A DNA stretch of 64,000 nt, from assembly GCF_023715615.1 (NCBI RefSeq), contig NZ_JAMBOM010000001.1, forward strand, positions 1,364,001-1,428,000, written 5' to 3'. A program made the position numbers and the translations under genes. Of this stretch, positions 1-8,034 are shown in pieces. How positions within the stretch are numbered: the stretch's first letter is position 1; each line of letters starts with the position of its first letter. A model generated the notes under the pieces. That model searched no databases and was not told the DNA's origin. It was given only the letters and a program-made list of their open reading frames with translations. The DNA is from Sporosarcina aquimarina. Lineage in GTDB: Bacteria; Bacillota; Bacilli; Bacillales_A; Planococcaceae.

Positions 1-33
1 AAGGACGGAACGGAAGTTGTTGTAAAGTTATAA
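1..33 (+). CDS. 3' tail of a gene cut by the window edge
   Basis: The first frame reads KDGTEVVVKL and then TAA. It is open from base 1, so it may be the C-terminus of a gene lying mostly outside the window. Ten residues are too few to identify a family, and a chance open frame cannot be excluded. Confidence 0.25.
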   Translation, partial: KDGTEVVVKL

Positions 34-91
34 AAGACGGGTCGTATTTGGAAAAACAGATGAGATTCAAGGGATGTCAATTTCAATATAA

Positions 92-241
92 ATCGTCTTA
101 GCAGATCGTTTTGATGGGTTCGGTCACCGCAAGTTCTGGCCAGATTTTGCAATGTCGATGAGAGATAATGGGCTAGATAAAATTATTGGACAGGTAAGGA
201 ATTGGCTGCCGGAGAGGAATAAAATTCAATTCACAGGTTAA
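92..241 (+). pseudogene. Possible gene remnant without a start codon
   Basis: After an in-frame TAA at 89-91, a frame stays open for about 49 codons to TAA at 239-241. It contains a protein-like stretch (FDGFGHRKFWPDFAMSMRD) and ends near NKIQFTG. It has no plausible start or ribosome binding site, and the next gene has its own. The composition looks like real protein sequence, so I read it as the decayed tail of a lost gene. I do not recognise the family. The rest of 1-317 shows nothing else clear. Confidence 0.3.
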
Positions 242-317
242 AAAGGAGATTCAAACCGTTTACCGAATTCAATACTATAGTTGGCAAAGAATTTTTTCTA
301 GAGGAGTTGCATGATAA

Positions 318-755
318 ATGAATCGTATCAATCTTATAGCATTAGGGGTAAGAGACATTCGAAAATCTTTGAATTTTTATAAGGAGATTGGGTTTGAAGC
401 ATCTGTGGTGGGCGATGAAGAAAAGCCGGTCATTGTTTTCTTTAAAAATGAAGGATCTAGACTTGAGCTGTTTCCATTGGAGGAACTAGCAAAAGATATT
501 AACGTGGAGAATCCACCTGCCCTATCTACTGGAGGATTTCCAGGGTTTACGCTAGCTTATAATGGAAAATCTGCAGCTGAAGTAGATGACATATTTAAAA
601 AGGTAAAGGACGTAGGAGCTCACGTCGTTAAACACCCCCAACCTCTTTCTTGGGGAGGTTATGGAGGGTACTTTGTGGACCCGGATGGCTATTATTGGGA
701 AGTTGCATATGGAGCTGATTGGCAGTTCGATGAGAATAATATGTTGATGATTTAA
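318..755 (+). CDS. VOC family protein (glyoxalase/bleomycin-resistance fold)
   Basis: This 145-aa protein has the size and pattern of a single vicinal-oxygen-chelate domain. It opens with NLIALGVRDIRKSLNFYKEIGF (first beta-alpha-beta unit), has the FFKNEGSRLELFP strand in the middle, and ends with FVDPDGYYWEVAY, the usual last metal-ligand strand carrying a Glu. An AGGAG at about 302-306 precedes the ATG. Such proteins may bind or modify small electrophiles or antibiotics, or be stand-alone lyases or dioxygenases. The sequence does not tell which. A terminator-like hairpin follows, so it is probably monocistronic. Confidence 0.85.
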   Translation: MNRINLIALGVRDIRKSLNFYKEIGFEASVVGDEEKPVIVFFKNEGSRLELFPLEELAKDINVENPPALSTGGFPGFTLAYNGKSAAEVDDIFKKVKDVGAHVVKHPQPLSWGGYGGYFVDPDGYYWEVAYGADWQFDENNMLMI

Positions 756-809
756 TATAGTGTTGAAAATATAGCTATTTAAATAATATCAATAGAACGC
801 TTAATAAAA

Positions 810-854
810 CCTTTCAGCTAAAAATAGAACTATTGGGAATGTTTAGCTGAAAGG
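810..854 (+). terminator. Hairpin after the VOC gene
   Basis: A perfect 13-bp inverted repeat (CCTTTCAGCTAAA at 810-822 against TTTAGCTGAAAGG at 842-854) has a 19-nt loop and is followed by TATTTCATT. The downstream T tract is weak, so termination may be incomplete or the hairpin may serve another role. Confidence 0.55.
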
Positions 855-920
855 TATTTCATTCACTGACTCAAATATGGTAAATTGGAATTAAGTCATA
901 ATTCTGAGGGGGGAGTAGTG

Positions 921-1124
921 GTGAAAGAAAACTTAAAGTTAGCTCTAATCGTTTCACTGTTTAGTTTAATTGGGTTGCCTATATTTTTTCTCATCCTTTC
1001 AATAACTACAGGAAATTGGAAATTCTTCTTATTCAGCTTAGCACCCGCACTCACTGCTGGTTTGAGTGGACTTCTTTTGACACTTCAGCGAATTCGACAA
1101 ACTAAGCAAGTAAACATACGCTGA
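921..1124 (+). CDS. Small two-helix membrane protein, unknown function
   Basis: I start this gene at GTG 921 because GAGGGGGGAG sits just upstream. A TTG at 885 in the same frame has no ribosome binding site. The 67-aa product has a short basic start (MKENLK), two hydrophobic segments at roughly residues 7-28 and 33-54, and a basic tail (QRIRQTKQVNIR), as expected of a small integral membrane protein. No family is recognised. It lies 73 bp before a DUF4181 membrane protein in the same direction. Confidence 0.55.
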   Translation: MKENLKLALIVSLFSLIGLPIFFLILSITTGNWKFFLFSLAPALTAGLSGLLLTLQRIRQTKQVNIR

Positions 1125-1197
1125 TAATAGGAAATGTGAATTTAGAAGGTCGGTTTTAAGAATGAATCGTGAGCTGAAAATAAAAGGATGAACATAA

Positions 1198-1617
1198 ATG
1201 GATAGTTTTTTAGGTAAACTGATAATAGCTGTTGTTTTATGCATGGGTATGTTCTATTTGCTAGACAGCCTATTGCGTCGCTATTTAAAACTAGAAAAAG
1301 TAAATTTTTTCAAGAATAACTATGTGAATGATAAACATCAAAAAATTGATTGGATTCTGCGATTTGTTTTGATTTTAGGTTATCTATTGGTGACTATTAT
1401 CATGTCATCAGGAGAAAAGAAGACCACAACTATCTTTATCATTTTTGTTTCTTTTTCGTTACTCAATGCAGTCGTGTTGGAGTTAGTAAGAGCCTATTTG
1501 CAGAAAAAGTACGCTGAGCACAAAAATGAGTATATCCCAACCCTTATTCAATTGTGCCTACTGATTATAGTGGTCCCTACTCTCCTTTATACAAAATTTT
1601 TTGGATGGTTTGACTAA
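1198..1617 (+). CDS. DUF4181-type membrane protein (copy 1)
   Basis: A 139-aa protein with about four hydrophobic segments (near residues 4-24, 52-70, 78-98 and 115-133). The cytoplasmic-looking stretch between helices 1 and 2 contains FFKNNYVNDKHQKIDWILR, and a second marker, AYLQKKYAEHKNEYIPTL, precedes the last helix. Both recur in the copy at 3447-3866. The layout fits the DUF4181 family of Bacillales, whose function is unknown. AAAAGGATG precedes the ATG. Confidence 0.75.
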   Translation: MDSFLGKLIIAVVLCMGMFYLLDSLLRRYLKLEKVNFFKNNYVNDKHQKIDWILRFVLILGYLLVTIIMSSGEKKTTTIFIIFVSFSLLNAVVLELVRAYLQKKYAEHKNEYIPTLIQLCLLIIVVPTLLYTKFFGWFD

Positions 1618-1681
1618 GGTTGTGTCAGGCATTAAATCTTATGTAAAACTTGCTAAATGACCATAGTCCAGAAAACATAAT

Positions 1682-1719
1682 AAAAGAACTTCCTGATATA
1701 TTTCCGGGAAGTTCTTTTT
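1682..1719. terminator. Bidirectional terminator between convergent genes
   Basis: AAAAGAACTTCC (1682-1693) pairs with GGAAGTTCTTTTT (1707-1719). The A run on one side and T run on the other allow use in both directions. It separates the DUF4181 gene from the convergent RDD gene. Confidence 0.8.
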
Positions 1720-1751
1720 CTATGCCTAAAATTTGACAAGTATGCAGACTT

Positions 1752-2168
1752 TCAATGCCGCGCAACATAAGTGCCACCTACAAAATCGTGGATTCCTCTC
1801 TTGTCTTCACGAAAAATGATCATTCCAGCACTGACAAGTATCGAAACACCCAATGTGAGTGTGCCAATCAAATAATAACCGACGATTTCTCTCATGAACA
1901 TATTGGATAACGTGACATTTCCTTGGTCCACTCGCTTCACTTGGATGTGGCACATGCGTTTCCCGATGACATATCCACTCCAAATAATAGGGATGACCAT
2001 CAAATAGAGAGTATAGATTGACTGCCAGGCAATTCCGTTTGCAAAACTAAAAGAAAAGGAGCCTGTGACTAAATAAATACCCGAAGCTATAATTGTTGCG
2101 AGTATCACAAAATCCAGAAAACTAGCTGCCAATCTGATTCCCAGTCCTGCACGATTTGCATAAACCAT
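1752..2168 (-). CDS. RDD family membrane protein
   Basis: A 138-aa protein beginning MVYANRAGLGIRLAASFLDF, which carries the Arg and Asp of the first helix that give the RDD family its name. Three hydrophobic segments follow, with WSGYVIGKRMCHIQVKR after the second, the usual conserved loop, and a terminal GIHDFVGGTYVARH motif with the third conserved Asp. RDD proteins are small integral membrane proteins; some have been linked to Na+/H+ exchange or stress, but most are uncharacterised. The gene is alone on this strand. Confidence 0.85.
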   Translation of the reverse strand: MVYANRAGLGIRLAASFLDFVILATIIASGIYLVTGSFSFSFANGIAWQSIYTLYLMVIPIIWSGYVIGKRMCHIQVKRVDQGNVTLSNMFMREIVGYYLIGTLTLGVSILVSAGMIIFREDKRGIHDFVGGTYVARH

Positions 2169-2411
2169 TTCATCCTTCCCTTCAGAAGAGTTGTTCTCAA
2201 AATTACCAAATATCTAATTGTACTATCCAAATAATCTGATAGAATTGAAATTAGGATAATTTTGGCGGAATTTTCAAGTTGTTAGAATTATACCATGACT
2301 GTTCATGTGATTTGTATTTTAAATGAAACTGGATATAGGATCATACGTATATGTGTTTAAATTGGAATTAGATAGAAAAGTTCATGTAGTTATTCAAAGG
2401 AGAGAACGGTT

Positions 2412-3029
2412 TTGCGAACTACAATTATTTTTGTGCGGCATGCTCATTCAACCTATACCCCCGATGAATTAGGACGGCCACTGTCTAGTAAAGGTTTTTC
2501 TGATGCAGTCAAAATGAGCGAAGTGCTTAAGAACGAACCCATTGATGTTGTCATTTCTAGTCCATACAAAAGGGCAGTTCAAACGGTGGAGGCAATTGCC
2601 GAGTTTATTGATCAGAAAGTTATTATAGACAAAGGTTTTATGGAACGAAAATTGTCTGATGAACCTGTTGAAGATTTTGATTTTGCAATTAAGAAAGTGT
2701 GGCAGAATCCTAGCTTTTCCTGGAATGGAGGAGAGTCGAATGAGATTGCGCAACTACGCGGAGTTGAGGCAACTCTTAAGGTGCTCGACTTGTATGAAGG
2801 TAATAACATCTTAATCGGGACTCATGGCAATATCATGGTACTCATTATGAAGTATTTTGATGACCACTATGACTTCAGTTTTTGGAAAAATCTTGAGATG
2901 CCAGATGCATATAGAATGGTTTTTGAAAATAAGAAGATAATAGAAGTGAAGCGACTATTATGGAAAAGTGATGGAGGACTCCTCGGTAAAGCACAAGTTC
3001 ATATAGGACCTAAAATTCCGTGGAGGTGA
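2412..3029 (+). CDS. Histidine phosphatase family protein (phosphoglycerate-mutase-like)
   Basis: A 205-aa protein with the family signature FVRHAHST near residues 7-14 (RHG motif, catalytic His as RHA). It also has SSPYKRAVQTVEAI (second Arg/phosphate pocket) and GTHGNIMVLIM near residue 136, holding the second catalytic His. The start is TTG 2412, supported by AAAGGAGAG ending nine bases upstream. These enzymes act through a phosphohistidine on varied small phosphate esters, and the substrate cannot be told here. The next small gene begins four bases after its stop, suggesting co-transcription. Confidence 0.9.
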   Translation: MRTTIIFVRHAHSTYTPDELGRPLSSKGFSDAVKMSEVLKNEPIDVVISSPYKRAVQTVEAIAEFIDQKVIIDKGFMERKLSDEPVEDFDFAIKKVWQNPSFSWNGGESNEIAQLRGVEATLKVLDLYEGNNILIGTHGNIMVLIMKYFDDHYDFSFWKNLEMPDAYRMVFENKKIIEVKRLLWKSDGGLLGKAQVHIGPKIPWR

Positions 3030-3033
3030 GTAT

Positions 3034-3306
3034 GTGAAAATTATTTTTCAAGCAATCGTTGCCTCTCTTGTAATACATGTCATTTACATAGTAGGAATGC
3101 TATCATCTGGGTTTATCAAGACGCTTATCTATAAACCAGATATTGAAACGGCCTGGAAGAAAATTGATATTATTCAAAGTGAAGTTGCATTTGGAGTGAC
3201 TTTTTCTCCATACATAATCGTACTGTCTTTTGTTAGTGGAACATTGGTTTGCTGGTGTTTCCTTTTATTCATCCAAAAAAACGCAGGAGTTATTCAGGGA
3301 AATTAA
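3034..3306 (+). CDS. Small membrane protein, unknown function
   Basis: A 90-aa ORF starting with GTG at 3034 behind GGAGGTGAG, only four bases after the histidine phosphatase gene, so probably translated from the same mRNA. It has two hydrophobic segments (about residues 4-28 and 60-82) separated by a polar loop with KPDIETAWKKIDIIQ. No family is recognised. The strong ribosome binding site and coupling argue that it is real. Confidence 0.6.
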   Translation: MKIIFQAIVASLVIHVIYIVGMLSSGFIKTLIYKPDIETAWKKIDIIQSEVAFGVTFSPYIIVLSFVSGTLVCWCFLLFIQKNAGVIQGN

Positions 3307-3446
3307 AATTCTGAGCGTGCATTACAGGATGTTATCGCCCGATAGGTCAGATGAATGATCATTAACGAATCAACAAAATGAAGGACATATATCCCCGAAT
3401 AGCAGTCTGAAAAGGCATTCCGTGATTTCTGAAGGGGGAGATAGAT

Positions 3447-3866
3447 GTGGATTATTCATATTTTCTACCGTTTGCAATAGTGTTAGGTTTTAACTTAGTC
3501 CTATTATTGACTGAATATGTTACGAGAAAATTGCTGAAAACTGAAAGGAAGAGATTTTGGTTCAATCAGTATGTAAATAACAAACACTTCAAAATCGAAT
3601 GGGTTCTAAAAGGACTTTTGTTGGCAGGATTAGTTGTGATGAGCTATATCTTTCTTTCAACTAACGCGCCAATAGATACTTGGTTCACACTTTTCCTCTC
3701 TTATATGTTGTTTATGAATATTGTGAATGAGTCGGTTACTGCATATATGGAAAAAAAGTACGCAAAGAGTAAAAATCAATATATTGCGACACTCTTTGAA
3801 CTAGTGGTAATCTCAATTTTACTGCTCTCAATAATAGTCATGAATCTGTTTGGATTGCTTCCTTAA
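3447..3866 (+). CDS. DUF4181-type membrane protein (copy 2)
   Basis: This is a paralogue of the gene at 1198-1617 with identical length (139 aa). Shared marks are FNQYVNNKHFKIEWVLK after the first helix and AYMEKKYAKSKNQYIATL before the last. GAAGGGGGAG lies before the GTG/ATG region. Function is unknown. The two copies lie about 1.8 kb apart with unrelated genes between them, so they are not a simple tandem repeat. Confidence 0.75.
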   Translation: MDYSYFLPFAIVLGFNLVLLLTEYVTRKLLKTERKRFWFNQYVNNKHFKIEWVLKGLLLAGLVVMSYIFLSTNAPIDTWFTLFLSYMLFMNIVNESVTAYMEKKYAKSKNQYIATLFELVVISILLLSIIVMNLFGLLP

Positions 3867-3914
3867 TTTGTTAATGATTGGTGTAGAAACATACAAAGAA
3901 ACATGGAATAGAAA

Positions 3915-4268
3915 ATGAGTAATCTTCATGTGGAATTAGAACGCTTTCAAGTCATCGCAGGTAAAGAAGAAAAAGCACGGGAATGGATGGAATTCTTGAC
4001 GACACATTTAGAAGAGTTGAAGAAAACACTTCCTGCAGAAAAAATGTATGTAGAATTCATTTTTGAAGAAACAATTGAAGGAGTTATGTACTTGTATTGG
4101 GTTTCCTATCAGGGCATGCCGTCCGAGGGTGTTGTGTTTTCAAATAATTTTATCGATAAGAAGCATTTGGAGTACTGGAATGAATGTATCGACCCCTTCT
4201 ATCCAGAGAGTATTTTGAAAACAAATGTCGTCATGATGCAACATACAATTAGAAAGAAGATGAAATAA
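3915..4268 (+). CDS. DUF6176-like protein
   Basis: A 117-aa soluble protein: HVELERFQVIAGKEEKAREWMEFL at the start, then YVEFIFEETIEGVMYLYWVSYQG and a Tyr/Trp-rich tail (HLEYWNECIDPFYPES). The small alpha+beta pattern resembles the DUF6176 family (dimeric ferredoxin-like fold), of unknown function. There is no strong ribosome binding site: only GGAATAGAAA precedes the ATG. Identification is from memory of the family pattern. Confidence 0.6.
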   Translation: MSNLHVELERFQVIAGKEEKAREWMEFLTTHLEELKKTLPAEKMYVEFIFEETIEGVMYLYWVSYQGMPSEGVVFSNNFIDKKHLEYWNECIDPFYPESILKTNVVMMQHTIRKKMK

Positions 4269-4380
4269 TCAACGGATACATTGAGGTGGGTGGAGTTCCA
4301 TAAACAACCACTTTTATGAAATAAATAACTAAGGTTTAGAATGGTCATTACTATTAAATTGAGTTAAAGGAGTGGAGTAT

Positions 4381-4734
4381 ATGATTTTTGTACCAGTCGG
4401 GATTGGTCTTATTCTTGGATATTTACTATTTTCATTTGTATATATCCTTACAAAAAGAAGCGAAAAGCGTTATATTGCGTCAGTCATTACAGCACTTGCA
4501 GGTATTGCTATTATTGTCGCTAGTATTCTATTGATTGGCGGATTTGAAGGAATGGGATTTGGCATCATAGGTATAGGATTTTTGGTCATTGCGATAGCTG
4601 GACTATTTGTTTTTCTTTTCAAGCCTGTAGATCATCACGCTTCACATCAATTGTCAGTTAAAGACAAACGTAATCTAATGGGAATACCAGCTTTTTTTGT
4701 CATAGTTGTGGTCTTCACGTTTTTCATAAGTTAA
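4381..4734 (+). CDS. Four-helix membrane protein, possibly YesK-like
   Basis: I place the start at ATG 4381, behind AAAGGAGTGG; a GTG at 4372 overlaps that site and is less likely. The 117-aa product has four hydrophobic segments (near residues 3-23, 33-55, 58-81 and 100-116), with a short charged loop VDHHASHQLSVKDKRN before the last. Small Bacillus YesK-like proteins look similar, but the match is weak and no function is known. Confidence 0.55.
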   Translation: MIFVPVGIGLILGYLLFSFVYILTKRSEKRYIASVITALAGIAIIVASILLIGGFEGMGFGIIGIGFLVIAIAGLFVFLFKPVDHHASHQLSVKDKRNLMGIPAFFVIVVVFTFFIS

Positions 4735-4780
4735 GGATGATATTAGTCAACTTAGCATCTTAGTGTAAGGAGCTAAATTC

Positions 4781-5332
4781 ATGAATTATGATCAAGAACT
4801 TAAGAAAATTATATCAAATGACGATGTATTTCTATCAGTATTGCGAGCAGTAGAGGAATTACATCTACCTGATGCTTGGGTTTGCGCAGGTTATCTCCGT
4901 AACAAAATTTGGGATGTGCTAGATGATATTTCAACGCCTATTAATGATATCGATGTCATTTACTTTGATGGAGATGATACAAGCACTGGTATAGAAAAGA
5001 AACTAGAAAAACAACTAAAAGCAGTTTTGCCTGCTCTACCATGGTCTGTAAAAAATCAAGCAAGGATGCACGAGAAAAATGGTTTACTTCCCTATTATTC
5101 GTCTTTTGACGGGGTCTCAAATTTCCCTGAAACACCAACAGCTGTTGCAATCCGATTAAAAAATAATGAGCTAGAAGTTATGGCCCCATTTGGATTGAGT
5201 GATTTGTTCTCCAAATATGTTAGACCCACACCTAGTTATGCTGAAAATAGTCAGCTCTATGCGGTATATCATGATAGAGTGAGTCAAAAATGTTGGGAGG
5301 AAATATGGAGTGATGTCATTATAGAAAGGTAA
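4781..5332 (+). CDS. Nucleotidyltransferase family protein (DUF925/COG3575 type)
   Basis: A 183-aa protein whose middle contains AWVCAGYLRNKIWDVL followed by TPINDIDVIYFD. The G-x-[LI]-R-N helix and the paired Asp (DIDVIYFD) are the metal-binding signature of this predicted nucleotidyltransferase group. Downstream PTAVAIRLKNNELEVMAPFGLSDLF fits its conserved C-terminal half. GTAAGGAGC precedes the ATG by a good distance. The substrate is unknown. The gene ends just before a decayed stretch. Confidence 0.8.
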   Translation: MNYDQELKKIISNDDVFLSVLRAVEELHLPDAWVCAGYLRNKIWDVLDDISTPINDIDVIYFDGDDTSTGIEKKLEKQLKAVLPALPWSVKNQARMHEKNGLLPYYSSFDGVSNFPETPTAVAIRLKNNELEVMAPFGLSDLFSKYVRPTPSYAENSQLYAVYHDRVSQKCWEEIWSDVIIER

Positions 5333-5340
5333 ATTAATTA

Positions 5341-5491
5341 ATGTGTGTGGTAGAAGTGAATGCATTAGATATGGAAGAATATCTGGGAGTTAGACAAATA
5401 GCTTCAACAGCAAATGTAAGATGCTGAAGACAGGTATCCAAATGATTGGGAAAGAAGCAGAATCAACATGTCCTTTTTCTCAGCAGGTTAA
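5341..5491 (+). pseudogene. Frameshifted gene remnant
   Basis: ATG 5341 opens a 29-codon frame (ending VRQIASTANVRC) that stops at a TGA. In another frame, from 5420, the sequence continues as DAEDRYPNDWERSRINMSFF and ends at TAA 5489-5491. Both halves look like protein, and joining them by one frameshift gives a continuous tail of about 52 residues. I do not recognise the family. The rest of 5333-5661 holds only the ribosome binding site of the next gene. Confidence 0.35.
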
Positions 5492-5661
5492 GAAAGCATT
5501 AAACTATTCAGTTGATGAATGTCTATATTCTTATCTTGGTTGACTTCTCTAGTTCAAGTTTAAATTTATCAGAGGAAAGGGAGAAAACGTTATTTTGGAA
5601 TGGATGCTATGTATCTTGTAGTACCATTCAAGATGTTGGATTTTTTAAGGAGGAGATTAGA

Positions 5662-6198
5662 TTGTTTCCTATACTAGAAACAGAAAGAATTCGATTGAGA
5701 GAAATTAAGAAAGAGGATGCTAATCGCATTTTCTCGTATTTTTCTTCTGATGAGGTCACTCGTTATTATGGACAAGATTCCTTTCAAAAAATTGAAGACG
5801 CTGAAAACTTAATTGAGCTTTTTCATAAAAACTATAGTGAAAAAAGAGGAATACGCTGGGGGATTGAGTGTAAACTGACAAATGAACTTATAGGTACGAT
5901 TGGTTTTCATCTTTGGTCCCCAAGACATAAACGCGCAGAAATAGGTTACGAGCTGCATCCTGATCAATGGGGAAATGGATATGCACAAGAAGTGGTAGCT
6001 GAGGTTCTTTCATATGGCTTTACTGTCATGGAACTTACTCGAATAGGAGCAGTTGTATTCATAGAAAACGATGCTTCTAACAAATTGTTGTTAAAACTAG
6101 GATTTGAGAGAGAAGGTATTTTGAAAAGCTATATGTATCAAGATGGTGTTGCTCATGATACTTATATTTATTCTTTAATAAAAAGTAAAACTCTATAA
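5662..6198 (+). CDS. GNAT N-acetyltransferase, RimJ/RimL type
   Basis: The best start is TTG 5662, six bases after AAGGAGGAG, giving 178 aa that begin MFPILETERIRLREIKKED, the usual first strand of RimJ/RimL-like acetyltransferases. A longer frame from 5512 adds 50 unconserved residues and has no ribosome binding site. The acetyl-CoA site is seen as GYELHPDQWGNGYAQEVV near residues 95-112 (Q/R-x-x-G-x-G/A), followed by FIENDASNKLLLKLGFEREG, the typical motif B. The substrate may be a protein N-terminus, an amine or an antibiotic. It is probably cotranscribed with the next GNAT gene 18 bp on. Confidence 0.85.
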   Translation: MFPILETERIRLREIKKEDANRIFSYFSSDEVTRYYGQDSFQKIEDAENLIELFHKNYSEKRGIRWGIECKLTNELIGTIGFHLWSPRHKRAEIGYELHPDQWGNGYAQEVVAEVLSYGFTVMELTRIGAVVFIENDASNKLLLKLGFEREGILKSYMYQDGVAHDTYIYSLIKSKTL

Positions 6199-6216
6199 AA
6201 TTGAAGGTGATAAATT

Positions 6217-6669
6217 ATGCAGGTTCGAAAAATGAAAGCGAATGAAAAACCTCCAATGGACTTATTATTGTTGGCAGATCCTTCTATAGATAAGATTGAA
6301 GAATATGTGGAGAATGGAGATTGTTTCGTAGCAGAGAGTGAACAACGGATTATTGGTGCCTATGTATTGTTGCGAACAAATTCTGATAATGTTGAGCTAA
6401 TGAATGTGGCCGTAGCAGAAGATTTGCAAGGGAATGGAATCGGTAAGGAATTAGTGCTGGATGCTATTCAAGTGGCTGAAAACGAAGGATACACGACACT
6501 TCATGTTGCTACAGGTAATTCAAGCATTGGGCAGTTGGCACTTTATCAAAAGTGTGGATTTCGGATAGTTGGTGTAGATCACGACCATTTTATCGTTCAT
6601 TATCCGGAAGAAATTTTTGAGAATGGCATCCAATGCAGGGATCGCATTCTGATGACACGAAGTTTATAA
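6217..6669 (+). CDS. GNAT N-acetyltransferase
   Basis: A 150-aa single-domain acetyltransferase. ELMNVAVAEDLQGNGIGKEL holds the acetyl-CoA pyrophosphate loop (Q-G-N-G-I-G), and ALYQKCGFRIVGVDHDHF is the conserved C-terminal strand-helix of stand-alone GNATs such as Bacillus YvbK. GAAGGTGATAAAT precedes the ATG. The substrate cannot be named. It follows another GNAT of a different subfamily, so the two are not recent duplicates. Confidence 0.88.
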   Translation: MQVRKMKANEKPPMDLLLLADPSIDKIEEYVENGDCFVAESEQRIIGAYVLLRTNSDNVELMNVAVAEDLQGNGIGKELVLDAIQVAENEGYTTLHVATGNSSIGQLALYQKCGFRIVGVDHDHFIVHYPEEIFENGIQCRDRILMTRSL

Positions 6670-6738
6670 AATATATTGACTAAAACCAATAAGTTCGTGG
6701 TGTTATAGGTAGAAGATAGGTGAAAAAGGTGTGGTTAG

Positions 6739-7059
6739 GTGGTTGTATCCATATTATTAATCTTGTTATTTACAGGATTGGGGACGCTCTTTATCAAAGG
6801 AAAAGGGGCGGATCTTATTGCTGGGTATAACACGATGGCAGAGGAAGAAAAAGCAACTTACGATACAATTGGATTATGTAAGTTTATGGGGAAGATGATG
6901 TTTGCTCTCTCTTTTAGTATGGTGTTCTGGATCATGAGTGACATTCTTAATACGCCTTGGCTCCTGTACTTTGGTCTGGTGCTATTTGTAGGCATTATAG
7001 TTTTCATGATTATCTTTACGAATACAGGTGAAAGATTTAGAAATAAGAGTCCTTCATGA
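6739..7059 (+). CDS. DUF3784 membrane protein
   Basis: A 106-aa protein with three hydrophobic segments. Its start, with GKGADLIAGYNTMAEEEKATYD after the first helix, is the hallmark of DUF3784, a small membrane family of Firmicutes with no known function. The start is GTG 6739, with AAAAAGGTG nine bases upstream. Confidence 0.8.
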   Translation: MVVSILLILLFTGLGTLFIKGKGADLIAGYNTMAEEEKATYDTIGLCKFMGKMMFALSFSMVFWIMSDILNTPWLLYFGLVLFVGIIVFMIIFTNTGERFRNKSPS

Positions 7060-7129
7060 GAGCAGCAACTCAAGGTTCGAATGCAAGACACGAGTACTAG
7101 AAACAGGTTGAATAGAAAGGGGACTTCGT

Positions 7130-7426
7130 GTGAACAAATCTGAAGGAGAGTTGAGAACATGTGACAAGGGACATCAGTATTATAAGAAAAGTGACTGTCC
7201 AACTTGTCCAATGTGTGAAAAGGAAGGGAAACCAGAAAGCGGCTTTCTCTCACAACTATCAGCACCTGCCAGACGTGCTTTAGAGAATAACGGGATTCAT
7301 TCTCTTGAGATTCTGGCTACGTATACGGAGAAAGAACTCTTACAACTTCATGGTCTAGGACCGGCTTCAATTCCTAAACTATTGGCAGCACTGAAAGAAC
7401 AAGGGATGTATTTAAAGCATGAGTGA
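7130..7426 (+). CDS. Zinc-ribbon plus RNA polymerase alpha-CTD-like HhH protein
   Basis: This 98-aa protein has two parts. Residues 9-33 (CDKGHQYYKKSDCPTCPMCE) form a probable zinc ribbon with four or five Cys and a His. Residues 41-95 (LSAPARRALENNGIHSLEIL then LHGLGPASIPKLLAAL) match the helix-hairpin-helix C-terminal domain of the RNA polymerase alpha subunit. Such stand-alone proteins are often annotated as alpha-CTD domain-containing, and a DNA-binding role is inferred only. GAAAGGGGAC precedes the GTG start. GrpB follows closely. Confidence 0.75.
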   Translation: MNKSEGELRTCDKGHQYYKKSDCPTCPMCEKEGKPESGFLSQLSAPARRALENNGIHSLEILATYTEKELLQLHGLGPASIPKLLAALKEQGMYLKHE

Positions 7427-7456
7427 TTCTTGGATTTAGTTGATATCGAGGAGGTA

Positions 7457-8005
7457 ATGGCTATCATTTTAGGATTAGTTAGAGGTGAAATCCAGCTTGT
7501 GGACCCTCAAGTTGGATGGAAAGAGGAATTTCTAAAGACACAGCAGCAAATCCACGAGGCAACTGGACTGGCTCTCAACCGGATTGAACATATCGGTAGC
7601 ACTTCGATTAACGGGATCAAAGCAAAGCCAATGATCGATATCGCGCTTGGCGTGGATGACATCCACCATGTACCTGTTGACTTGTTAAAGAGTTTGAAAT
7701 CCATTCAGTTTTACCGTCTCCAAGTCGTTCTAGAAAATGAGGTAGTTCTCGCGAAGTTTTTGGATAATGGAAAATTAGATACGAAAACACATATTATTCA
7801 TCTCGTAGAATACAAAGGTCAGAAGTGGAATGACCTCTTATCATTTAGAGATCAGCTGAATGCATCGGATTTGTTAGCACAGGAATACGAGGCGCTGAAG
7901 CTAAGTTATTTGTTGACAGGTAACAAAGATATGAATGACTATACATTGTATAAAGAGGATTTTGTCAAACGTACAGTGAGTAGAAACAACACTACTGATT
8001 CATAA
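7457..8005 (+). CDS. GrpB family protein (nucleotidyltransferase-like)
   Basis: The product (182 aa from ATG 7457, just behind CGAGGAGG) carries the family core RIEHIGSTSINGIKAKPMID near residues 44-64. There G-S-T-[SA]-[VI]-x-G and the following Asp form a polymerase-beta-like active site. HIHLV and NDLLSFRDQL are also typical of the group. An upstream TTG at 7430 is in frame but lacks a ribosome binding site. GrpB/YqkA proteins have no settled function. It lies 30 bp after the alpha-CTD-like gene, probably in one transcript. Confidence 0.88.
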   Translation: MAIILGLVRGEIQLVDPQVGWKEEFLKTQQQIHEATGLALNRIEHIGSTSINGIKAKPMIDIALGVDDIHHVPVDLLKSLKSIQFYRLQVVLENEVVLAKFLDNGKLDTKTHIIHLVEYKGQKWNDLLSFRDQLNASDLLAQEYEALKLSYLLTGNKDMNDYTLYKEDFVKRTVSRNNTTDS

Positions 8006-8034
8006 AACTGGATGTACTCAGAAGGAGGACGACT

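Noticed and set aside
5512..5661. 50-residue N-terminal extension of the GNAT gene
   Set aside because: No ribosome binding site precedes 5512, the extension is unconserved in type, and TTG 5662 has AAGGAGGAG at the right distance.
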